From Streptomyces sp. NBC_00708 (lineage in GTDB: Bacteria > Actinomycetota > Actinomycetes > Streptomycetales > Streptomycetaceae): a stretch of 64,000 nt of DNA. The stretch lies in assembly GCA_036226585.1 (NCBI GenBank), contig CP108997.1:5394001-5458000 (forward strand). Reading direction: 5' to 3'. Every line of letters starts with the position of its first letter. The stretch's first letter is position 1. Positions 57,556-64,000 of the stretch are shown piece by piece. The notes under the pieces are model-generated. The model was not told the origin of the DNA. It did not search any database and saw only the letters and a list, made by a program, of their open reading frames with translations. The position numbers and the translations under genes were made by a program.

Positions 57556-58275
57556 GTGTCCCTCCCCGACGCGCACGCCGGTCCCGTCCGCCCGGCGGGC
57601 TGGGCCCCCGTCGCCACAACGGCCGGTGTGTTCCAGCTCGTTCCGGTCGAGCCGGAGCGCGATCTGGCGACGATCAGCCGCTGGATGAACGACCCCGCCG
57701 TCGCCGCCTTCTGGGAGCTGGCCGGCGACGCGGGCGTCACGGCCGGGCACCTCGCACCCCAGCTCGCGGCCGACAGCCACAGCACCCCGTGGATCGGAGT
57801 GCTGTCGGGCACCCCCATGAGCTACTGGGAGCTCTACCGTGCCGACCTCGACCCGCTCGCCCACCACTACCCGGCCCGTCCGCACGACATGGGCGTCCAC
57901 CTCCTGATCGGCGAGGGGCGCCACCGGGGCCGTGGAACCGGCACCACGCTGCTGCGAGCCGTGACCGACCTTGTGCTCGACCACGTCCCCCTCTGCACCC
58001 GGGTCGTGGCCGAGCCCGACATCGAAAACATCCCGTCCGTCTCCGCGTTCCTGAGCGCCGGCTTCCGCTTCTCCGCCGAGATCCAACTCCCGGAGAAGCG
58101 GGCCGCGCTGATGATCCGCGACCGAGCCCACCGCACCCGCCATGAACGCTTCCCTCATCCATCCGCACCGCTCGAACCCCATCGGTTCCCTCCCGAGGAG
58201 TCCCCGTGCCGACATATCCTGCGCACCACCACGACGCAACGGAGCCGCCCGCACTGCTCAGCACCCCCGAACTGA
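57556..58275 (+). CDS. AlcB/RhbD/IucB-like siderophore acyltransferase (GNAT)
   Basis: 239 residues, GTG start after GAGAGGAG. The GNAT domain of the siderophore acyltransferase type has PVEPERDLATISRWMNDPAVAAFW, PMSYWELYRADLD, GVHLLIGEGRHRGRGTGTTLL and ENIPSVSAFLSAGF. Such enzymes acylate hydroxylamines (IucB) or lysine side chains (MbtK). The last 45 residues read through into the next gene for 70 bp and look non-homologous; a natural end near 58140 would be expected, so a lost stop is possible. Confidence 0.87.
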   Translation: MSLPDAHAGPVRPAGWAPVATTAGVFQLVPVEPERDLATISRWMNDPAVAAFWELAGDAGVTAGHLAPQLAADSHSTPWIGVLSGTPMSYWELYRADLDPLAHHYPARPHDMGVHLLIGEGRHRGRGTGTTLLRAVTDLVLDHVPLCTRVVAEPDIENIPSVSAFLSAGFRFSAEIQLPEKRAALMIRDRAHRTRHERFPHPSAPLEPHRFPPEESPCRHILRTTTTQRSRPHCSAPPN

Positions 58276-60044
58276 ACCGGGCGGCCTGGGACCGGGCCGC
58301 CTCCCGGATGCTCGCGAAGATGCTCGGTGAATTCGCCTACGAGGAAGTCATCGAGCCGGCTCCGCGAACCGCCGGCGGCGGCACGTACACCCTTCCTCTG
58401 GACGACGGCGGCAACCTGAGCTTCACCGCCCGGCGCGGCGTCTACGGGAGCTGGCGGGTGGACCCCGCATCGATCCGGGCGGAGGGATCCGATCCCGCCG
58501 GCGGCAGTGTCCCCTTCCGCGATCCGCTGCGCTTCCTCACCCGGGCCCGCCGCCTCCTCGATCTCGACGGCGCCACCCTCGGCCACCTCGTCCGCGAGCT
58601 GACCACGACGCTCACCGCGGACGCCCGCCTCGACCACACCGCCCTCACCGCCGAGGAGCTGGCGGACCTCGGCTACGCGGAGCTGGAGGGCCATCAGACC
58701 GGCCACCCCTGGATCGTCGCCAACAAGGGCCGCCTGGGCTTCTCCGCCACCGACGCCTCGCGCTACGCCCCCGAGGCCCGCGAGCCGGTCCGGCTGCCGT
58801 GGCTCGCCGTCTCCCACCGGATCGCCGAGTACCGGGGCGTGCCCGCCCTGGCCGACCCCGGCCGGCTCTACGCACAGGAGCTCGACGCCGGAGTCCGCGT
58901 GTCGTTCGCCGACACCCTGCGCGGCCGCGGCCTCGACCCGGACGGCTACCACTTCCTGCCCGTCCACCCCTGGCAGTGGGACGAGTGGATCGTGCCGCTG
59001 TTCGCGCCCGCCATCGCCGCCGGTGACATCGTGCCCCTGCCCGCCGATCCGGACGTACGGCTGCCGCAGCAGTCCATCCGTACCTTCGCCAATATCGCGC
59101 GGCCCGACCGGCACACGGTCAAGCTCCCGCTGTCGATCCTCAACACCCTGGTCTGGCGCGGACTGCCGACCGAACGCACCATCGCCGCGCCCGCCGTCAC
59201 CGGCTGGGTGCAGGGGCTGTGCGCCAGCGATCCGTTCCTGCGCGACACCTGTGGCGTGATCCTGCTGGGCGAGGTCGCCTCGGTCACCGTCGAGCACCCG
59301 CTGTACGACCACCTCCCCGAGGCGCCGTACCAGTTCAAGGAGATCCTGGGCGCGATCTGGCGCGAGCCCCTGCCACCGCGCCTGGCACCGGGGGAGCGCG
59401 CCCGTACCCTCGCGTCCCTGCTGCACACCGACCCGCGGGGACGCGCGTTCACCGCCGAACTGGTCGCCCGCTCCGGACTGGCGCCCACCGTCTGGCTGTC
59501 CCGGCTCTTCGCCGCCCTGCTCCCGCCGCTGCTGCACTTCCTCTACCGCTACGGCACCGTCTTCTCCCCGCACGGCGAGAACGCGATCGTGGTCTTCGAC
59601 GAGCAGGACGTCCCGGTCCGTCTGGCGATCAAGGACTTCGTCGACGACGTCAACGTCAGCGCGCAGCCGCTCCCCGAACACGACACCATGCCGGACGACG
59701 TGCGCCGCGTCCTGCTGACCGAGGAGCCGGCCTTCCTCACCCAGTTCATCCACTCCGGCCTCTTCACCGGGGTCTTCCGTTTCCTCTCCCCGCTCTGCGA
59801 GGAACAGCTGGGCGTCTCCGAGGGCGAATTCTGGTCACTCGTCCGGGCCGAGATCCTGCGCCACCAGGCCCGGTTCCCCGAGCTGAAGGAGCGGTTCGAG
59901 ATGTTCGACATGCTGACCCCGCGCATCGAGCGCCTCTGTCTCAACCGCAATCGGCTGCACCTGGACGGCTACCGCGACCGGCCCGTACGCCCGCACGCGG
60001 CGGTCCACGGCACCGTGGCCAACCCGCTCCACCTCCCCGCGTGA
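58206..60044 (+). CDS. IucA/IucC-family NIS synthetase (second, RhbF/AlcC/DesD-like)
   Basis: 612 residues, GTG start with GAGGAG five bases upstream. Motifs: LEGHQTGHPWIVANKGRLGF, FLPVHPWQWDEWIVPLF, QQSIRTFANI, KLPLSILNTLVWRGLPTERT, and C-terminal LAIKDFVDDVNVS, FPELKERFEMFDMLTPRI, RPHAAVHGTVANPL. Pattern matches IucC/RhbF/AlcC/DesD enzymes that do the second condensation or oligomerise. Overlaps the GNAT gene by 70 bp. Ends the cluster; no exporter or receptor follows. Confidence 0.92.
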   Translation: MPTYPAHHHDATEPPALLSTPELNRAAWDRAASRMLAKMLGEFAYEEVIEPAPRTAGGGTYTLPLDDGGNLSFTARRGVYGSWRVDPASIRAEGSDPAGGSVPFRDPLRFLTRARRLLDLDGATLGHLVRELTTTLTADARLDHTALTAEELADLGYAELEGHQTGHPWIVANKGRLGFSATDASRYAPEAREPVRLPWLAVSHRIAEYRGVPALADPGRLYAQELDAGVRVSFADTLRGRGLDPDGYHFLPVHPWQWDEWIVPLFAPAIAAGDIVPLPADPDVRLPQQSIRTFANIARPDRHTVKLPLSILNTLVWRGLPTERTIAAPAVTGWVQGLCASDPFLRDTCGVILLGEVASVTVEHPLYDHLPEAPYQFKEILGAIWREPLPPRLAPGERARTLASLLHTDPRGRAFTAELVARSGLAPTVWLSRLFAALLPPLLHFLYRYGTVFSPHGENAIVVFDEQDVPVRLAIKDFVDDVNVSAQPLPEHDTMPDDVRRVLLTEEPAFLTQFIHSGLFTGVFRFLSPLCEEQLGVSEGEFWSLVRAEILRHQARFPELKERFEMFDMLTPRIERLCLNRNRLHLDGYRDRPVRPHAAVHGTVANPLHLPA

Positions 60045-60094
60045 GGCCGGGAGTGACCGCCGATGTCAGCGGCGCCCCGTAGGCTGGCCGGGCT

Positions 60095-62065
60095 ATGACG
60101 AAGCCATCCCTCCCCGAGCTCCTGCACGCCGCCGTGACCGCCGTCGGCGGTACGGAGAGGCCCGGCCAGGCCGCCATGGCCACCGCCGTCGCCGAGGCCG
60201 TGGACGACCAATCCCACCTGCTCGTCCAGGCCGGCACCGGGACGGGCAAGTCGCTCGGCTACCTGGTGCCCGCCCTGGCCCACGGCGAGCGCGTCGTCGT
60301 GGCCACGGCGACGCTGGCCCTCCAGCGCCAGCTCGTCGAGCGCGACCTGCCGCGCACGGTGGACGCGCTGCATCCGCTGCTGCGCCGCCGCCCCCAGTTC
60401 GCGATGCTCAAGGGCCGGTCGAACTACCTCTGCCTGCACCGGCTCCACGAGGGCGTGCCGCAGGACGAGGAGGAGGGGCTGTTCGACCAGTTCGAGGCGG
60501 CGGCTCCGTCCAGCAAGCTCGGCCAGGACCTCCTGCGCATGCGCGACTGGGCCGACGAGACCGAGACGGGCGACCGGGACGACCTCACGCCCGGCGTCTC
60601 GGACCGGGCCTGGGCGCAGATCTCCGTCTCCTCGCGGGAGTGCCTGGGCGCGAGCAAGTGCGCGTACGGGGCGGAGTGTTTCGCCGAGCAGGCCCGGGAG
60701 CGGGCGAAGCTCGCCGATGTGGTGGTCACCAACCACGCGCTCCTGGCGATCGACGCCATCGAGGGCGCCCCGGTGCTCCCGCAACACGAGGTGCTGATCG
60801 TCGACGAGGCCCATGAGCTGGTCTCGCGGGTCACCGGTGTGGCCACCGGCGAGCTCACCCCGGGCCAGGTGAACCGCGCGGTGCGCCGCGCCGCGAAGCT
60901 GGTCAACGAGAAGGCGGCCGACGCGCTGCAGACCGCGTCCGAGGGCTTCGAGCGGGTGATGGAGCTGGCGCTCCCCGGCCGCCTGGAGGAGGTGCCGGAG
61001 GACCTGGGGTACGCGCTGATGGCCCTGCGGGACGCCGCGCGCACGGTGATCAGTGCCATCGGCGCCACGCGGGACAAGTCCGTCCAGGACGAGGACGCGG
61101 TCCGCAAGCAGGCGCTGGCCTCGGTCGAGTCCATCCATGCCGTCGCCGAACGCATCACGCAGGGGTCCGAGTACGACGTCGTCTGGTACGAGCGCCACGA
61201 CCGGTTCGGCGCCTCGGTCCGGGTCGCGCCGCTCTCCGTGTCCGGGCTGCTGCGCGAGAAGCTGTTCTCCGAGCGCTCCGTCGTCCTGACCTCGGCCACG
61301 CTCAAGCTCGGCGGCGACTTCAACGGCGTGGGTGCCTCCCTGGGGCTCGCCCCGGAGGGCACCGCCGGTGAGGATGTCCCGCAGTGGAAGGGCCTGGACG
61401 TCGGCTCACCGTTCGACTACCCGAAGCAGGGCATCCTGTACGTCGCCCGGCATCTGGCGACTCCTGGCCGGGAGGGCTCCCGTACGGACATGCTGGACGA
61501 GCTGTCCGAGCTGGTGGAGGCGGCCGGCGGGCGCACGCTGGGGCTGTTCTCCTCGATGCGGGCGGCCAAGGCGGCGGCCGAGGAGCTGCGCGGCCGGCTG
61601 GAGAAGCCGATCCTGCTCCAGGGCGAGGAGACCCTGGGCGAGCTGATCAAGAATTTCGCCGCCGACCCGGAGACCTGCCTGTTCGGCACGCTGTCGCTCT
61701 GGCAGGGCGTCGACGTTCCCGGTCCGAGCTGTCAGCTGGTGGTCATGGACCGCATCCCGTTCCCCCGCCCCGACGACCCGCTGATGAGCGCGCGCCAGAA
61801 GGCGGTCGAGGAGGCCGGGGGCAACGGCTTCATGGCGGTGGCGGCCACGCATGCCGCGCTGCTGATGGCCCAGGGCGCCGGCCGTCTCGTACGGGCGACG
61901 GGGGACAAGGGCGTCGTCGCCGTGCTCGACCCGCGCCTGGCCAACGCGCGGTACGGCAGCTATCTGAGGGCCTCGCTCCCCGACTTCTGGTACACCACCG
62001 ACCGCAACCAGGCCCGGCGCTCGCTCGCCGCGATCGACACGGCGGCCAAGGCCGACGGACGGTAG
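60095..62065 (+). CDS. DinG-family ATP-dependent helicase
   Basis: 656-residue XPD/DinG-type 5'-3' helicase. Walker A AGTGTGKS (46-53), DEAH at 237-240, and the four cysteines of the Fe-S domain (NYLC, ECLGASKC, GAEC). Motif VI GAGRLVRATGDKG. Resolves R-loops or D-loops in repair and replication. Starts 50 bp after the siderophore cluster, with no SOS box seen in that short gap. Convergent with lexA, sharing a terminator. Confidence 0.92.
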   Translation: MTKPSLPELLHAAVTAVGGTERPGQAAMATAVAEAVDDQSHLLVQAGTGTGKSLGYLVPALAHGERVVVATATLALQRQLVERDLPRTVDALHPLLRRRPQFAMLKGRSNYLCLHRLHEGVPQDEEEGLFDQFEAAAPSSKLGQDLLRMRDWADETETGDRDDLTPGVSDRAWAQISVSSRECLGASKCAYGAECFAEQARERAKLADVVVTNHALLAIDAIEGAPVLPQHEVLIVDEAHELVSRVTGVATGELTPGQVNRAVRRAAKLVNEKAADALQTASEGFERVMELALPGRLEEVPEDLGYALMALRDAARTVISAIGATRDKSVQDEDAVRKQALASVESIHAVAERITQGSEYDVVWYERHDRFGASVRVAPLSVSGLLREKLFSERSVVLTSATLKLGGDFNGVGASLGLAPEGTAGEDVPQWKGLDVGSPFDYPKQGILYVARHLATPGREGSRTDMLDELSELVEAAGGRTLGLFSSMRAAKAAAEELRGRLEKPILLQGEETLGELIKNFAADPETCLFGTLSLWQGVDVPGPSCQLVVMDRIPFPRPDDPLMSARQKAVEEAGGNGFMAVAATHAALLMAQGAGRLVRATGDKGVVAVLDPRLANARYGSYLRASLPDFWYTTDRNQARRSLAAIDTAAKADGR

Positions 62066-62111
62066 CCCTCGGGGACGTACACGAACCGCTCAGGGGCGTA
62101 CGGACACGCAC

Positions 62112-62152
62112 AGGGGCCCCGGGGCCGGCACGAAGCCGGACCCGGGGCCCCT
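62112..62152. terminator. Terminator between the helicase and lexA
   Basis: 18-bp stem (AGGGGCCCCGGG-x-CCGGC with its complement, one mismatch), loop ACGAA; serves both convergent genes. Confidence 0.9.
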
Positions 62153-62173
62153 GATTGCCAGAGAGTGCGGGGC

Positions 62174-62968
62174 TCAGACGCGGCGCAGCACCGCGACGAC
62201 CTTGCCGAGGATCGTCGCCTCGTCGCCGGGGATCGGCTGGTACGCGGCGTTGTGGGGGAGCAGCCAGACGTGGCCGTCCTCGCGCTTGAAGCGCTTGACC
62301 GTGGCCTCGCCGTCCAGCATGGCGGCCACGATGTCGCCGTTCTCCGCGACGGGCTGGCGTCGCACGGTGACCCAGTCGCCGTCACAGATCGCCGCCTCGA
62401 TCATCGAGTCACCGACGACCTTCAGCACGAAGAGCTCGCCGTCACCGACCAGCTGGCGGGGGAGCGGGAAGACGTCCTCGACGGACTCCTCGGCGAGGAT
62501 CGGGCCACCGGCGGCGATCCGGCCCACCAGCGGCACGTACGAGGCGGCGGGCTTGCCCGTGGTGTCCGTCGGCTGCGTGCTCGGCTGGTCGGAGCCGCGC
62601 ACCTCGTACGCCCGGGGGCGGTGCGGGTCGCGGCGCAGGAAGCCCTTGCGCTCCAGGGCCATCAGCTGATGGGCGACGGACGAGGTGCTGGAGAGGCCCA
62701 CCGCCTGACCGATCTCCCGCATCGACGGCGGATATCCGCGCCGCTGCACGGAGTCCCGGATGACCTCGATCACCCGCCGCTGGCGGTCTGTGAGCCCCGA
62801 GCTGTCCGCCCGGATTCCGGGAGGTCGTCCGGGGAGCGAGCGCGCTGGGCGTCCGGGCTCCGGTCCCTCCGTGTTCGTGACTGAGTCATTCATGGCATGC
62901 ACCGGCTCGAGTCGGCTCTGGGAGCGGTCCTGGGCAGTGATGATGGCACTGTCTGCGGTGGTGGTCAC
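62174..62968 (-). CDS. lexA: SOS repressor LexA
   Basis: 264 residues from GTG 62968 (GAGAGGGG upstream; Streptomyces-type N-terminus TTTADSA). N-terminal winged helix about 58-125 ([37 protein letters not shown]). Cleavage site A153-G154 (RIAAGGPIL). Catalytic dyad S188 (VVGDSM) and K225 (ATVKRF). RecA filament triggers self-cleavage. An alternative start is Met26. An SOS box lies upstream, consistent with autoregulation. Confidence 0.98.
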   Translation of the reverse strand: MTTTADSAIITAQDRSQSRLEPVHAMNDSVTNTEGPEPGRPARSLPGRPPGIRADSSGLTDRQRRVIEVIRDSVQRRGYPPSMREIGQAVGLSSTSSVAHQLMALERKGFLRRDPHRPRAYEVRGSDQPSTQPTDTTGKPAASYVPLVGRIAAGGPILAEESVEDVFPLPRQLVGDGELFVLKVVGDSMIEAAICDGDWVTVRRQPVAENGDIVAAMLDGEATVKRFKREDGHVWLLPHNAAYQPIPGDEATILGKVVAVLRRV

Positions 62969-63017
62969 GTCGGCGGCCCCTCTCGAATGGTCTCCCCTGG
63001 CTGGACAACGGTAGTAG

Positions 63018-63027
63018 CTTTCGAAAG
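63018..63027. promoter_or_regulatory. Palindrome CTTTCGAAAG in the lexA leader
   Basis: Perfect 10-bp palindrome between the lexA start and its SOS box. Could be part of the promoter or a further regulatory site; unknown. Confidence 0.35.
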
Positions 63028-63035
63028 GTTGCGCC

Positions 63036-63047
63036 AAACACACGTTC
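63036..63047 (-). promoter_or_regulatory. LexA (SOS) box of lexA
   Basis: On the minus strand GAACGTGTGTTT, matching GAAC-N4-GTTC except the last base, about 70 bp upstream of the lexA start. Indicates LexA autorepression. Confidence 0.85.
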
Positions 63048-63303
63048 GAGTGAAAAACGAATAAAAGACTGCCGGGGCTTCACTGCGGGGTGTATGAGGC
63101 TGCGTACAGTGCGCGATGCCGCGAGGCCGGGTGCCCGTCGGAAGCGCGGGGCGGCGGCTCCCCGACGCTATCGCCGAACGCCTCGCCGAGCGCGGGCGGG
63201 GTGGCCGCCCGGTCGTCCGCCGTCCGGGCGCTTCCCGTACCCTCTTGGTCGGTCGTACGCTGCCTTCCGGCGCGACACGCGACAGGGCCGAATGCGCGCC
63301 CGG

Positions 63304-63319
63304 ACCCTAGATCTAGTGG
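63304..63319. promoter_or_regulatory. NrdR box 1 (candidate)
   Basis: ACCCTAGATCTAGTGG with the 10-bp palindrome CTAGATCTAG; fits the NrdR consensus acaCwAtATaTwgTgt loosely. The preceding stretch 63048-63303 holds nothing else recognised. Confidence 0.6.
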
Positions 63320-63335
63320 TTGGATAGTTCCGACC

Positions 63336-63351
63336 GCCCCGAATGTAGTGG
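63336..63351. promoter_or_regulatory. NrdR box 2 (candidate, degenerate)
   Basis: Shares the right half TAGTGG with box 1, exactly 32 bp (about three helical turns) downstream, the spacing known for paired NrdR boxes. The left half is poor. Confidence 0.45.
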
Positions 63352-63462
63352 TCCCCCGTCCGTCGGGGGTGCGGTCATCGCCTATGCTTGAGACCGCTTC
63401 GAGGGCCCCCGACCGGGCCTGAAGAAGCTATTCAGTCGTGCTGTGAAGGAGGGTTGGGAGCC

Positions 63463-63975
63463 ATGCACTGCCCCTTCTGCAGGCACCCCGACAGCCGGGT
63501 CGTCGACAGTCGCACCACCGACGACGGGACCTCGATCCGCCGCCGCCGCCAGTGCCCCGACTGCTCTCGCCGTTTCACCACGGTGGAGACCTGTTCGCTC
63601 ATGGTGGTCAAGCGCAGCGGAGTGACCGAGCCCTTCAGTCGCACCAAGGTCATCTCCGGTGTGCGCAAGGCGTGCCAGGGGCGGCCCGTCACCGAGGACG
63701 CCCTCGCCAAGCTCGGCCAGCGGGTCGAGGAGGCCGTGCGTGCCACCGGCAGCGCCGAGCTGACCACGCACGACGTGGGCCTGGCCATCCTCGGCCCCCT
63801 GCAGGAACTCGACCTCGTCGCCTACCTGCGGTTCGCGTCCGTGTACCGGGCGTTCGACAGCCTCGAAGACTTCGAGGCCGCCATCACGGAACTCCGTGAG
63901 CGGCGGCCCCCCGTAGAAGGATGCGGGAGCGGCGAGACCCTGGAGGTCCCCGCTCCCGCCGTCGCCGCCGACTGA
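63463..63975 (+). CDS. nrdR: Ribonucleotide reductase regulator NrdR
   Basis: 170 residues. Zinc ribbon at the N-terminus ([17 protein letters not shown] ... [14 protein letters not shown], four Cys), then an ATP-cone (about 48-138) starting [16 protein letters not shown]. NrdR senses the ATP/dATP balance and represses RNR operons. ATG 63463 follows GGAGG. In Streptomyces it is normally followed by nrdJ (class II RNR), which would lie just past the window. Confidence 0.98.
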   Translation: MHCPFCRHPDSRVVDSRTTDDGTSIRRRRQCPDCSRRFTTVETCSLMVVKRSGVTEPFSRTKVISGVRKACQGRPVTEDALAKLGQRVEEAVRATGSAELTTHDVGLAILGPLQELDLVAYLRFASVYRAFDSLEDFEAAITELRERRPPVEGCGSGETLEVPAPAVAAD

Positions 63976-64000
63976 GCGGCAGCCGCCGGCGGCCCGATCG

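Noticed and set aside
60045..60094. SOS box before the DinG-family helicase
   Set aside because: No GAAC-N4-GTTC-like sequence in the 50-bp gap.

Overview
The window is chromosomal DNA from a Streptomyces-type actinobacterium. It is very GC-rich, uses many GTG starts, and is packed with genes in actinobacterial arrangements (recA-recX, nrdR next to lexA, miaB/miaA/dapF/hflX, gluABCD with gluR-gluK, osaA-osaB, clgR-dps). From memory the gene order matches the S. coelicolor core interval around SCO5748 to SCO5805. No tRNA, rRNA, insertion sequence, prophage or CRISPR array was seen.

Layout. 1-5.0 kb: 3' part of an OsaA-like hybrid kinase with seven tandem HAMP units, then the response regulator OsaB. 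5.2-13.7 kb: FtsK, a RodZ-like membrane HTH protein, the overlapping rimO-pgsA-cinA operon, ClgR with a C-terminal Ala-Ala, a Dps protein, a CsbD-like stress protein and a small membrane protein. 13.7-26.8 kb: a Nei-type glycosylase and a very large Lhr helicase (minus strand), AraC regulator with azlCD, a toroid-like hypothetical, DUF3046, an AI-2E-family permease, the SOS-controlled recA-recX pair, and a DUF6197-like gene. 26.8-33.5 kb: a 45-bp minisatellite, a palindromic operator, an ArsR-type regulator with an FtsX-type permease lacking an ATPase, a cysteine-dioxygenase/rhodanese operon preceded by a Cys-rich leader peptide, and an FAD monooxygenase. 33.5-40.3 kb: glutamate ABC transporter gluABCD, the divergent GluR-GluK system and a TAXI binding protein. 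40.4-51.3 kb: miaB, a LigB-like protein, an antitoxin-like protein, miaA, a membrane protein, dapF, an RSH protein, a secreted M1 peptidase and hflX. 51.3-60.0 kb: two tandem paralogous exported serine proteases, then a four-gene NRPS-independent siderophore (NIS) cluster. 60.1-64 kb: a DinG-family helicase, lexA with its SOS box, and nrdR with paired NrdR-type boxes.

How genes work together. RecA, RecX and LexA form the SOS circuit, and operator-like GAAC-type boxes are visible at recA and lexA. RimO, MiaA and MiaB modify ribosomal protein S12 and tRNA. GluR-GluK probably senses glutamate and drives gluABCD. The Cys-rich leader peptide would tie cysteine dioxygenase/rhodanese expression to cysteine supply. 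The siderophore locus is incomplete compared with rhizobactin/aerobactin loci: it has a diaminobutyrate aminotransferase, two IucA/IucC synthetases and an AlcB/RhbD-like acyltransferase, but no decarboxylase, no N-hydroxylase and no recognisable iron box. It is the strongest candidate for an undescribed product. The leader peptide and the minisatellite/operator region are the other notable features. All functional calls rest on reading translated sequence and family knowledge; no database search was run.
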